The position numbers and the translations under genes were made by a program. From JBEIUO01 sp964549785 (GTDB lineage Bacteria > Planctomycetota > Phycisphaerae > Phycisphaerales > UBA1924): a DNA stretch of 22,455 bases. The DNA is taken from contig CAZJXA010000027.1 in NCBI GenBank assembly GCA_964549785.1, forward strand, positions 1-22,455, in the 5' to 3' direction. Each line of letters starts with the position of its first letter. Position 1 is the first letter of the stretch. Positions 15,491 through 22,455 of this stretch are shown here, one piece after another. Under the pieces are notes generated by a model that made no database searches, had not been told where the DNA came from, and saw nothing but the letters and a program-made list of their open reading frames with translations.

Positions 15491-16526
15491 TCAGCGGCGA
15501 CGACGGGCCGCAACGACGAGGCCCAAGCCGATGAGGCTGGCCGAGGCGGGGGTGGGGATGCCGATGAACTCGATGCCACGGAATGCGGTGGAGTTGTTGG
15601 CGGTGGTGACGATCGTGCTGAAGGAGGAAGCCGCACCGGTATCGATGAGGGTGAGAATTGAGAAACTGCTGGGCGCGCTCTGGGTGCCGTTGGAACTGGT
15701 GGCGAAGATGATGTTGTTGCCTGCCCCATCGGAGGCGACGGTGAATTGGCGGATCTGACCTGGGGTCGGGAGGCCNNNNNNNNNNNNNNNNNNNNNNNNN
15801 NNNNNNNNNNNNNNNNNNNNNNNNNNNNNNNNNNNNNNNNNNNNNNNNNNNNNNNNNNNNNNNNNNNNNNNNNNNGGTCGGGAGGCCCGAGCCGACGGTG
15901 TTCACACCGACGAATGCGCCCGAACCGCTGCTGATGAACAACTGGCCGTTGAAGATGTTGACACAACGGACATTGGTGGGCGAGGCGGTGATCTGGGTGG
16001 TGGTCGAAGCGCCGTGAGAGAGGAAACGCACGCCGTTGCTGCCGCCGGTGGCCCAATAGCGGGAACCGTCGTCGGTGGCGACGCCGCGGATGCTGGCACC
16101 GCCCAAGGCGTCGGTGATTCCCGTGGTGGTGTCGACGTTGCCGGAAAGGTCTATGCGGGCGATGCTGCGGCTGGCGACCGTGAGCGAACTGCTGGAGATG
16201 CTGGCGACCCCGGGGGCGGCGTCGTAGCCGCCCAAGGTGAAGTAGCGACCGTCGGACGACACCGCGAGTTCACCCTCTGAATTGGCGGTGCCGCTGAGCG
16301 TGAGCCGGCGGTCGGAGCCCACGCTCGTCGTCGGCATCGGGATGCTCTGGACGAGCGAGCCAGCCAAGGTGTATTCATCGAGGAAGGTGGCCTGAGACTG
16401 GTTGTTCATGGCCGCGGACCCGGTGCCGAGGCGGACGACGACAAGGTTGCCCGTCGTAAAGGGACCGGCGAGGGCGGTGCCGCCGGTGACGAGCAGGGCG
16501 ACGATCGAAAGGGAAACGCGTGACAT
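15491..16526 (-). CDS. Secreted repeat-rich protein with planctomycete PEP-CTERM-type sorting tag (interrupted by assembly gap)
   Basis: The start is ATG 16526, with GGAG eight nt upstream. The signal peptide is MSRVSLSIVALLVTGGTALAG. The following ~200 residues show beta-propeller-like repeats (GRYFTLGGYDAAPG, GNVDTTTGITDALGGASIRGVA, GSRYWATGG, NIFNGQLFISSGSGAFVGVN). A run of 100 N (15776-15875) then interrupts the gene. On the left side of the gap the correct frame is the one encoding IRQFTVASDGAGNNIIFATS and ending TPASASLIGLGLVVAARRRR with a TGA at 15491. The frame that runs straight through the N run is wrong, because the gap size is arbitrary. The C-terminal Pro/Ala motif, hydrophobic helix and RRRR tail form an exosortase-type sorting tag. 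Related planctomycete proteins, as I recall them, have about 100 further residues at the gap. It is probably exported and envelope-bound; function unknown. Confidence 0.8.
15776..15875. other. Assembly gap of exactly 100 N flanked by a 12-nt direct repeat
   Basis: The gap has a conventional scaffold length. GGTCGGGAGGCC occurs immediately before it (15764-15775) and immediately after it (15876-15887), so the two contig ends share 12 nt. The true length is unknown. Confidence 0.97.
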
Positions 16527-16555
16527 CGTGATCTCTCCATGCGGCCCTTGGCACC

Positions 16556-16642
16556 GTCGGGCGTCATGCAGGGCCCGACCGCCGGACCGCGGCTTGGGCG
16601 CTCGCGGAAAGCGGGCATCGTGCCCGACCGCCAGCGGAAAGC
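16556..16642 (-). promoter_or_regulatory. Structured 5' leader with duplicated module upstream of the PEP-CTERM-type gene
   Basis: The leader, read on minus, contains GCTTTCCGC twice (16634-16642, 16604-16612) and GGCGGTCGGGC twice (16622-16632, 16573-16583). Each copy of the second element can start a hairpin: CGGGC/GCCCG with a 5-nt loop (16612-16626), and GTCGGGC/GCCCGAC with a 10-nt loop (16556-16579). The last hairpin ends about 30 nt before the start codon. I do not recognise a known riboswitch. Function is inferred from duplication and position. Confidence 0.45.
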
Positions 16643-16796
16643 TGCGAAGAACGGAAACCCAGCATGGCCCTTGGTGGAAGGCCTCTCTCTTGATGGGCGG
16701 GGCACTTACCCCACCACTCCTATGAACTTACAGGGTATCAGGACTCGCGCCCGAGCACAAACGGAGATTGTGGAGAGAAGTAAGGTGGTTTTCGGG

Positions 16797-18230
16797 CTAT
16801 TGGACGGATTCGGTATCCGGGGGAAGAGCGGGAGCGCTGCGCGGAGTGGGCACTTCGGGTGTCGGGTGCGCGAGGTTGAGGGTGCGGACCTGCGGTATTT
16901 TGAGGGCGACGCCCGCGACCACGAGGAGCGTTCCGATTCCGCCGCTGACGACCGAGACGACGGGGTTGAAGAGGCGGGCGACGAGGCCGGATTCGAAGGC
17001 CCCGATTTCGTTGGAGGACTCGATGAAGACGGAGTTGACTGCTGAGACACGTCCACGGAGGTGTTCGGGCGTGCGCTCCTGAACGAGAACATGACGGACC
17101 ACGACGGAGATGTTGTCGACCGCTCCCAAGGCAAAGAGACAGACCAGCGACAGGATCACGTTGGTAGAAAGCCCGAAGACGATGGTGAAGATGCCGAAGG
17201 CCGCGACGGACCACAGGAGTGCCCTTCCGGCGTGGCCGAAGACGGGGCGGTGGGCCAGATAAATCGCCATGAGGAATGCGCCGACGAAGGGTGCGGCCCG
17301 CAGGAGCCCGAGGCCCATTGGTCCGACATGAAGGATGTCGTCGGCGTAAAACGGCATAAGCGCGGTGGCGCCACCCAGGAGAACGGCGAAGAGGTCGAGC
17401 GTGATGGCCGCGAGGATTGATTTCTCGGTCCATACGTGGGACATGCCTGCGGAAATACTGCGCCACGAGAAGGCATCGGTCGATCGAAGGCTCGGGCGGG
17501 GGTCCAGGACGAACGCGAAGAGGCCGAAGAGGATGCATCCGAGAGCGGTGATGACGTAGACGGGCCATGCGACGCGGTATTCCGCGAGCATGACACCGGC
17601 CACGAGGGGGCCGACCGCCGCGGAAAACTGGAAGACGCCGCTGTTCCATGTGACGGCGTTGCCGAAGGCGGTGCCGGGAACGATGAGCGGAAGAAGCGTG
17701 GCGCGTGATGGACCGTTGAAGACGCGGGCGCAGCCTGTGAGCGAGAGCAGCACATACGTGACCCACAGGGGTGCCTCGGTATAGGACGCGAGAGCAAGCC
17801 CCGCGATGACAACACCCATGGCGAATTGGGTGGCAATAAGGACGTTGCGCTTGTTGAAACGATCGATCAGGTGCCCTGCCGGGAGGGCCAGCGCGATGAC
17901 CGGGAGGGCACGGGCGATGCCGACAAGGCCGACGGCGAGGGGATCACCGGTTCGGAGTTTGATCTCCCAACCGATGGTCATGCCGAGCATTTGGAGGCCC
18001 ATCGAGGAGACGAGGAAGCCCGCGGCGAAGTTGCGATAGTTGGCGTGCCGGATCGCGGCGTACGCGTCGTGTGGAGGTGAAAGGAGCGGCGGGGCGGGTT
18101 CGGGTGGCGAAGCGGCGGGCAACGGGCAATGGCTCCGGATTGGAGTGGATGGGGATGCGCTGCGGCAGCGTATCCGGCGGTTCCGGCCGGGTGCGCGCGC
18201 TACATGCGAGGGTCGCGCGGGCGGCGCCAT
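16797..18230 (-). CDS. Major facilitator superfamily exporter (EntS/MFS_3-like)
   Basis: 477 residues from ATG 18230; a TTG at 18284 would extend it, and no start has a clear ribosome site. The first ~55 residues are Arg/Pro-rich and poorly structured; the conserved transporter begins near HANYRNFAAGFLVSSMGLQM. About twelve membrane helices follow. The MFS loop 2-3 signature appears as PAGHLIDRFNKRNVL, and LVCLFALGAVDNISVVVRHVLVQERTPEHLRGRVSAVNSVF is the helix 10-11 region typical of the EntS/multidrug-like branch. It sits in the inner membrane as a proton-coupled exporter; the substrate is unknown. It is divergent from the DUF192 gene. Its stop is 270 bp before the PEP-CTERM gene on the same strand, with no clear terminator. 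Confidence 0.87.
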   Translation of the reverse strand: MAPPARPSHVARAPGRNRRIRCRSASPSTPIRSHCPLPAASPPEPAPPLLSPPHDAYAAIRHANYRNFAAGFLVSSMGLQMLGMTIGWEIKLRTGDPLAVGLVGIARALPVIALALPAGHLIDRFNKRNVLIATQFAMGVVIAGLALASYTEAPLWVTYVLLSLTGCARVFNGPSRATLLPLIVPGTAFGNAVTWNSGVFQFSAAVGPLVAGVMLAEYRVAWPVYVITALGCILFGLFAFVLDPRPSLRSTDAFSWRSISAGMSHVWTEKSILAAITLDLFAVLLGGATALMPFYADDILHVGPMGLGLLRAAPFVGAFLMAIYLAHRPVFGHAGRALLWSVAAFGIFTIVFGLSTNVILSLVCLFALGAVDNISVVVRHVLVQERTPEHLRGRVSAVNSVFIESSNEIGAFESGLVARLFNPVVSVVSGGIGTLLVVAGVALKIPQVRTLNLAHPTPEVPTPRSAPALPPDTESVQ

Positions 18231-18294
18231 CACCACGCGCTGCTCTGGCTCGGGCGCTGACACATGACGGTCGCCACGGGCCAATCATTCGATT

Positions 18295-18843
18295 ATGCGG
18301 GACCAGCGGCAGACATTCGCGGCGTTGGGGGTGGTATCCCTAGCGGTTTTCTTTGCGTGGGTGGCCCATCGCCGAGATACGCGGTTGACCGACCCTCGTG
18401 CGGAACAGACAGCCCGAATCGTGATATCGGATCGTGTGTTCCACCTGGATATAGCCGACGACGAATGGGAAATTGAACGCGGGCTCGGGTTTCGGACGGG
18501 TCTGGCCGAAGACGGCGGAATGATCTTTGTTTTCGACGAGCCGAGTGAACAGATGTTCGTGATGCGGGACTGTGTCATCCCGATCGATGTTGTCTTTCTT
18601 GATGCGACGGGGGCGGTGCTCGCGGTTCATGAGATGGTGCCAGAGCCCCCCAGATCGGAGGCCGAGCGGGCGGGGACCGAGGGCGGCGAAGATGCCTACG
18701 TGGGTCGCCTTCGGGGCTATTCGAGCGGGGGCGAAGCCTCATTCGCGATTGAAGTTCGCGGCGGCACGGCGAAGGCGTGCGGAGTGGTGGCGGGTGACAG
18801 GATACAAATCGATTTGCGAGAACTACAAGGCGGGACGAGATAG
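18295..18843 (+). CDS. DUF192 (COG1430) membrane-anchored or secreted protein
   Basis: 182 residues. A hydrophobic helix at ~9-24 (ALGVVSLAVFFAWVA) is a signal or anchor. The DUF192 domain then follows: FHLDIADDEWEIERGLGFRTGLAEDGGMIFVFD, then MRDCVIPIDVVFLDATG, which matches the family's FWMKNT-xIPLD block, although the usual Lys-Asn-Thr is replaced by Arg-Asp-Cys. A ~30-residue charged insert (EPPRSEAERAGTEGGEDAYVG) precedes the last strands. The biochemical role of DUF192 proteins is not established. The start ATG 18295 is the first in frame. It is divergent from the MFS exporter, so the region 18231-18294 should hold promoters for both. It stops 188 bp before the ferritin-like gene. Confidence 0.8.
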   Translation: MRDQRQTFAALGVVSLAVFFAWVAHRRDTRLTDPRAEQTARIVISDRVFHLDIADDEWEIERGLGFRTGLAEDGGMIFVFDEPSEQMFVMRDCVIPIDVVFLDATGAVLAVHEMVPEPPRSEAERAGTEGGEDAYVGRLRGYSSGGEASFAIEVRGGTAKACGVVAGDRIQIDLRELQGGTR

Positions 18844-19031
18844 CACTCGGTGGATATTCAGGACACTGTTGACAGCCTTATTGCCCGTCGTTGAACGGAA
18901 AGACGGGTTCCGATATGAAGGGAAAATAATTCGATTTTACTTTCGGCCAACTGTTGCGCGCCCAAAATCTCCCGGCTGAACCCGCACGAACGAGAGGCGG
19001 GCGATGTGGGGTCTCCCGGGAGGATTTTCTT

Positions 19032-19919
19032 ATGAGCGATGGAAAGACAGTGCTGGCTCCGACGGGGCACGGGCGTCGTAACTTTCTGCAGATCGCTGGC
19101 GCTGCGACCGCGGCGGGCGTAGGCCTGTCGATGCTGCCGAGTGAGGCAACGGCTCAGCGTGGCGGGCTTGATGCCGCCGTTCTGAACTTTGCGCTCAATC
19201 TTGAATACCTCGAGGCTGAGTACTACGCGTACGCAACCACCGGCCAGGGCATCGAAGCCCAGGGCGTGGGCGTGGACGGCCTCGGAACCCCGGGCACCGT
19301 CACTATCAAGCCGAACCCTGAGGTTAATTTCGCGACCCCCGCGATCGCGCAATACGCCGCCGAGATCACTGCGGACGAGATCGCGCACGTCGTCTTCCTC
19401 CGGGCCGCCCTGGGCACCAAGCGTGTGGCGCGTCCGGCGATCGATCTGCTGAACAGTTTCAACGGGCTGGCCCAACTCGCCGGGCTTGGCGCGTCGTTCG
19501 ACCCGTTCGCGAACGAAGACAACTTCCTGATTGGCTCGTTCGTCTTTGAAGACGTCGGCGTTACCGCGTACAAGGGTGCAGCCCGCCTGATCGCCAACAA
19601 GGACTTCCTTGAAGCGGCCGCCGGAATCCTGGCGGCTGAGGCGTACCATGCCGCCATCATCCGCACGGTGATGTTCTCCCGCGGTCTGTCGGCACCTGCC
19701 CAGGCGATCTCGGACGCTCGCGATTTCCTCGATGGAACGGGTGCCGACAAGGATCAGGGAATCTTGGATGGTGCGGGCAACGCGAACCTCTTCCCGGGCG
19801 ACGCCAACGGCTTGGCCTTCAGCCGCAGCGCCCAGGAAGTCCTCAACATCGTCTACGGCAGCCAGACCGGCGTCCCGGGCACGTTCTTCCCCGCGGGTCT
19901 GAACGGCGCGCTTCGTTAA
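19032..19919 (+). CDS. Tat-exported ferritin-like domain protein
   Basis: 295 residues from ATG 19032, with GGGAGGA seven nt upstream. A twin-arginine signal (GRRNFLQIAGAAT, Arg15-Arg16, then a weakly hydrophobic stretch ending SEATAQ) predicts folded export, consistent with a metal cofactor. The body is a four-helix ferritin-like domain (Ferritin_2 type): helix 1 LNFALNLEYLEAEYYAYA with Glu58 and Glu61, helix 2 EITADEIAHVVFLR with Glu115 and His119, helix 3 FVFEDVGVTAYKGA with Glu173, helix 4 LAAEAYHAAIIR with Glu203 and His206. These E..H pairs are the expected carboxylate-bridged diiron ligands. Enzymatic or storage role is not known for this group. A DUF4394/PEP-CTERM-type gene follows after 124 bp on the same strand. 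Confidence 0.87.
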   Translation: MSDGKTVLAPTGHGRRNFLQIAGAATAAGVGLSMLPSEATAQRGGLDAAVLNFALNLEYLEAEYYAYATTGQGIEAQGVGVDGLGTPGTVTIKPNPEVNFATPAIAQYAAEITADEIAHVVFLRAALGTKRVARPAIDLLNSFNGLAQLAGLGASFDPFANEDNFLIGSFVFEDVGVTAYKGAARLIANKDFLEAAAGILAAEAYHAAIIRTVMFSRGLSAPAQAISDARDFLDGTGADKDQGILDGAGNANLFPGDANGLAFSRSAQEVLNIVYGSQTGVPGTFFPAGLNGALR

Positions 19920-19970
19920 GTCGCTTTCGTCATCCCGGTCGTTCGGGGTGCCCCACTCATCTGCACGGTC

Positions 19971-20000
19971 GACGCCTTCCGCTGTTGCGGCGAAGGCGTC
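19971..20000 (+). terminator. Possible hairpin attenuator or terminator between the ferritin-like and DUF4394 genes
   Basis: GACGCCTTC (19971-19979) pairs perfectly with GAAGGCGTC (19992-20000), and an inner CGC/GCG helix closes a TGTT loop with a 2-nt bulge. No T run follows, so it may tune read-through into the next gene or protect the 3' end of the first mRNA. Confidence 0.45.
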
Positions 20001-20043
20001 GGCCTGTCTCTCGGGACTCTCAACTTTCTTTGGAGGAGTTTTC

Positions 20044-20895
20044 ATGTCCATTCGCACACAGATTGTCGTCGCCGGGCTTTTGGCTGCGGCCGCCGCGACG
20101 GCGCAGGCGCAGACCGCGTACACCATCGGAGCGGGCGGCGGCACGTTGCTGAGTTTCGATGTCGCCACCCCCGGCGTCGTGACGACCGTCGGCTCGTTCA
20201 ACGGTGCCCAGACGTTCCTTGACGGAATCGATTTCCGTCCGCTCGACGGTCGCCTGTACGGGTATCTCGACTCGACCGACTCGTTCTACACGGTTGATCT
20301 GACGACCGCGACGCTGACGCTCGCGTCGGTGGGGCCGGCGGCCGCTCCGAGCAACACGTTCCACGTCGGGCTCGACTTCAATCCGCAGATCGACCGTCTC
20401 CGCCTCATCACCGACAGTTCTCAGAACATCGTCTTCAACCCGAATTCCGGGACGGCCGCGAGCTTCACCGACTTGGCGTACGCCGTGGGCGATCAGAACG
20501 AGAACGCGAGTCCGGCGATCATCGAGAACGCCTATGACCGCAACGTGGCCGGTACTGCCGCCACGCTGCAATACGCGATTGATTACAACCTCAACGCGCT
20601 CGTCACCCTGGCCAACAACACGGGCGTGCTGACGACCCGCGGCAGCCTCGGCATCGACGTCAACGAGTTCACCGGCTTCGACATCTTCACCCGCAACGGG
20701 GACACCGCCTACGCCATCTTCAGCAACACCACGGGTTCGTCGTTTTACACCATTAACCTCGCCACGGGCGCGGCGACCGCGGTTGGCGCGATTCCCTCCG
20801 TCGATCCCCTGTACGGCCTCGCGGTCATCCCCGCACCTTCGGCGCTCGGCCTGTTGACCGCCGGCCTGATGTTCGCCGGGCGGCGTCGCCGGTAA
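20044..20895 (+). CDS. DUF4394 secreted protein with planctomycete PEP-CTERM-type sorting tag
   Basis: 283 residues; ATG 20044 with GGAGGAG five nt upstream. The signal peptide runs to ATAQAQ. The body is a DUF4394 domain, a beta-propeller-like extracellular fold: GIDFRPLDGRLYGY, FYTVDLTTATLTLASVG, HVGLDFNPQIDRLRLITDSSQN, LQYAIDYNLNALVTLANNTG, and FYTINLATGAATAVG. These match the family's DFRP-x-x-G-x-LYG and DFNP-x-x-DRLR blocks. The C-terminus is VIPAPSALGLLTAGLMFAGRRRR, a Pro/Ala motif, hydrophobic helix and Arg tail read by exosortase-type systems, so the protein is expected to be sorted to the envelope. The function of DUF4394 is not established. It is probably co-transcribed with the ferritin-like gene and ends at a strong terminator. 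Confidence 0.88.
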   Translation: MSIRTQIVVAGLLAAAAATAQAQTAYTIGAGGGTLLSFDVATPGVVTTVGSFNGAQTFLDGIDFRPLDGRLYGYLDSTDSFYTVDLTTATLTLASVGPAAAPSNTFHVGLDFNPQIDRLRLITDSSQNIVFNPNSGTAASFTDLAYAVGDQNENASPAIIENAYDRNVAGTAATLQYAIDYNLNALVTLANNTGVLTTRGSLGIDVNEFTGFDIFTRNGDTAYAIFSNTTGSSFYTINLATGAATAVGAIPSVDPLYGLAVIPAPSALGLLTAGLMFAGRRRR

Positions 20896-20926
20896 GAAGT
20901 CTTTTGGGTTGATTACTGTTCGTCTC

Positions 20927-20978
20927 CGCAAGACCGACCGGCGTCCTTTGAAGAGGGTTCCGGTCGGTCTTGCGTTTT
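20927..20978 (+). terminator. Rho-independent terminator after the DUF4394 gene
   Basis: A perfect 15-bp stem (20927-20941 with 20960-20974, CGCAAGACCGACCGG and its complement), an 18-nt loop, then TTTT at 20975-20978. It lies 31 bp after the stop codon and separates the gene from tRNA-Thr. Confidence 0.93.
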
Positions 20979-21040
20979 GGGTCCTGCCCCGACTGCAAGG
21001 CGCATGATCCGGCCGACAGCGGGGATAAACTAGTCCGGTC

Positions 21041-21112
21041 GCCGCTGTAGCTCAGTGGTAGAGCAGTGCTTTTGTAAAGCACGGGTCGAAGGTTCAAGTC
21101 CTTTCAGCGGCT
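21041..21112 (+). tRNA. tRNA-Thr (anticodon TGT)
   Basis: 72 nt cloverleaf: acceptor GCCGCTG/CAGCGGC, D arm GCTC/GAGC, anticodon stem GTGCT/AGCAC with loop TTTGTAA (anticodon TGT), T loop TTCAAGT, discriminator T. No CCA is encoded. A TAAACT ten nt upstream (21026-21031) is a possible -10 box, with no good -35. Confidence 0.95.
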
Positions 21113-21125
21113 TTCTCGTGGATGG

Positions 21126-22382
21126 TCAGGCAACGGCTTTTTCGAGGTCCACGGTGGCACCGGGAGTTTCGACTCGGGTGCCGCCGCCGGACAGTTCGCG
21201 GAGGGTGCGGACCAGATCGGCCATGTCGCCCCGGAGCGGGGCGGTGAACTCCATGAATTGTTCGGTTCGCGGGTGACGAATGCCCAGTGTGCAGGCGTGC
21301 AACGCTTGGCGGGCGATCACGGTGCGGCCGGCGGGGTCGATGAATTCGTGGCCGCCGTACATGTCGTCGCCCACGATGGGGTACCCCAGGTGGGAGAGGT
21401 GGATGCGGATCTGATGGGTGCGGCCGGTCTTGAGTTCCAACTCGATCAGCGAGTACCCCTTGGGAGCGTTGGCGTCTTTGCGGAGTTCGGGCGGGAGGGG
21501 GTATCGTTCGCGCACCCGGGCGATGGTGACGGCGTGCTTGCCGAGTTCGTCATGGCGGACGACGTACTTTTCGCGGAACCCCTTCTCGCGAGACGGGTGC
21601 GGCCCCAAGGGGAACTCGATGACCTCGATATCGGGCGAGAAGAGTCCTTCGGCGACGGCGATGTAGCGCTTGTCGACTTTGCGGTGCTCGAACTGGTGCC
21701 CTAATTTCCAGTGGGCCTCGTCCTGCTTGGCGAACACGATGCATCCGGACGTGTGGCGGTCGAGGCGGTGGACGACGCCGGGGCGCGCGAATTCATCGCC
21801 CACGGACGAGAGCGCTCCGCCGGAGTTGGGAGCGTTTTGAAAGTGCCACGCGAGCGCACTCAGCATGGTTCCGCTGAGGTGGCTGCGGGCCGGATGCACA
21901 ATTATGTCGGGCTGCTTGTTGACGACGATAATGAGTTCATCTTCGTAGAGAACGGCGAGCGGGATATCTTCGGGCTGGATGTTTTTGGGGGGCGGGGGCG
22001 GGACCACGACTTCCACCACGTCGCCGGCGCGGAGCACTGTCGAGGCCTTCGGGACCTTTTCGTTGACGATCACGCCGCCCTCGTCGATCAACTTCTGGAG
22101 TTTCGTCCGGCTCATGAAGCCGATGCGATCAACGAGGTACCGGTCGAGGCGTTTCTTGAGATCACGACGGATCTCGAAGGTCACGCGGCGCAGTTCTGCA
22201 TCGTCCTCGGCTTCGGCGCCGGAGGTTTGTCCTTGCTCGACCGCGGCACGGAGAGCGTCTTCCGACACCTTGCCACCCGGCAGGAGCAGCCCGTTCGCGC
22301 GGGCGACGTCATCGGCATTGCTGTGGGTATTGGCGCCGGTGCTGCGGGCGCGGTCGGCATCGCCCGCGCGGGGCGAACTCAT
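21126..22382 (-). CDS. rluD: RluA-family 23S rRNA pseudouridine synthase (RluD-like)
   Basis: 418 residues. The first ~65 are a low-complexity tail. An S4 RNA-binding domain (~78-125, DRYLVDRIGFMSRTKLQKLIDEG...NEKVPKAS) is followed by the RluA-type catalytic domain: VVNKQPDIIVHPA, then the catalytic-Asp motif GVVHRLDRHTSG (Asp208), YIAVAEG, and LKTGRTHQIRIHLSHLGYPIVGD. In the family it isomerises specific uridines of 23S rRNA helix 69. At ~418 residues it is ~90 longer than E. coli RluD (326), through the N-terminal tail and a poly-Pro link after S4. The start is ATG 22382, overlapping the stop of the preceding gene as ATGA with no ribosome site of its own, so translation is probably coupled. 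It ends 13 bp from tRNA-Thr, on the opposite strand. Confidence 0.93.
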   Translation of the reverse strand: MSSPRAGDADRARSTGANTHSNADDVARANGLLLPGGKVSEDALRAAVEQGQTSGAEAEDDAELRRVTFEIRRDLKKRLDRYLVDRIGFMSRTKLQKLIDEGGVIVNEKVPKASTVLRAGDVVEVVVPPPPPKNIQPEDIPLAVLYEDELIIVVNKQPDIIVHPARSHLSGTMLSALAWHFQNAPNSGGALSSVGDEFARPGVVHRLDRHTSGCIVFAKQDEAHWKLGHQFEHRKVDKRYIAVAEGLFSPDIEVIEFPLGPHPSREKGFREKYVVRHDELGKHAVTIARVRERYPLPPELRKDANAPKGYSLIELELKTGRTHQIRIHLSHLGYPIVGDDMYGGHEFIDPAGRTVIARQALHACTLGIRHPRTEQFMEFTAPLRGDMADLVRTLRELSGGGTRVETPGATVDLEKAVA

Positions 22383-22455
22383 TTTGGAGCGGCCGGGGTG
22401 GGAGCGGGCTGTGTCGAAGGTGGCGCGGCGGGCGGTGTGGTGGGAGGAGTCGCGG
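22379..22455 (-). CDS. C-terminal end of an unidentified gene upstream of rluD (partial)
   Basis: A minus-strand frame open from the window edge ends in TGA at 22381-22379, overlapping the rluD start codon as ATGA. The 24 visible residues are almost only Pro, Ala and Thr (for example PAPTPAAPK at the end), a disordered tail. In many bacteria lspA (signal peptidase II) precedes rluD, so that is one guess, but nothing visible identifies it. Confidence 0.5.
   Translation of the reverse strand, partial: ATPPTTPPAAPPSTQPAPTPAAPK

Noticed and set aside
15462..16526. A single frame running through the N gap to 15462
   Set aside because: After the gap it translates to an Arg/His-rich nonsense sequence. 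The PEP-CTERM-type ending is in another frame, as expected when the gap length is arbitrary, so this is not a true frameshift or pseudogene.
18869..18897. TTGACA at 18869-18874 as a promoter for the ferritin-like gene
   Set aside because: The -35 match is perfect, but no acceptable -10 box lies 16-18 nt downstream (TGAACG at 17), so I do not call a promoter.

Overview
The window looks like a piece of a planctomycete chromosome, most likely from the Phycisphaerae/Phycisphaerales. The evidence is high GC, two secreted proteins whose C-termini end in a short Pro/Ala motif, a hydrophobic helix and RRRR (the planctomycete variant of the PEP-CTERM sorting tag), a DUF4394 protein, and a Cas12b of the large planctomycete type. 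A run of exactly 100 N at 15776-15875 shows that this is a draft scaffold. Lineage is inferred from protein features, not from a marker gene.

Left edge (1-1952, minus): the N-terminal 650 residues of a Cas12b-like type V CRISPR effector, cut by the window boundary before the RuvC catalytic core. This is the notable system here. Its CRISPR array, tracrRNA and any cas1/cas2/cas4 genes must lie to the left of the window if they exist, because everything upstream of the gene is ordinary metabolism. A 373-bp leader (1953-2325) with two perfect inverted repeats separates it from the next gene.

2326-9245 (minus): a same-strand run in transcription order of rseP (site-2 protease), a membrane-anchored alpha/beta hydrolase (GTG start 11 nt after rseP), deoC, an aldehyde dehydrogenase, and a peroxiredoxin-GNAT fusion. 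DeoC releases acetaldehyde and the dehydrogenase could oxidise it. 9309-11724: a periplasmic thiol module, with a redoxin followed by its own terminator, an orphan DsbD N-terminal-like domain, and a divergent rhodanese-like lipoprotein lacking the catalytic Cys.

11823-15439: argH on plus, a minus-strand outer-membrane beta-barrel protein, tRNA-Ala(TGC) and an EamA/DMT permease. The permease converges on a PEP-CTERM-type protein (15491-16526, minus, interrupted by the assembly gap). The terminator between them overlaps the end of the permease gene. The 5' leader of the PEP-CTERM gene carries a duplicated sequence module and hairpins.

16797-22455: an MFS exporter diverging from a DUF192 protein, a Tat-exported ferritin-like protein followed by a DUF4394/PEP-CTERM-type protein and a strong terminator, then tRNA-Thr(TGT). 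Last is rluD (minus), whose start codon overlaps the stop of a Pro-rich C-terminal tail running off the right edge.
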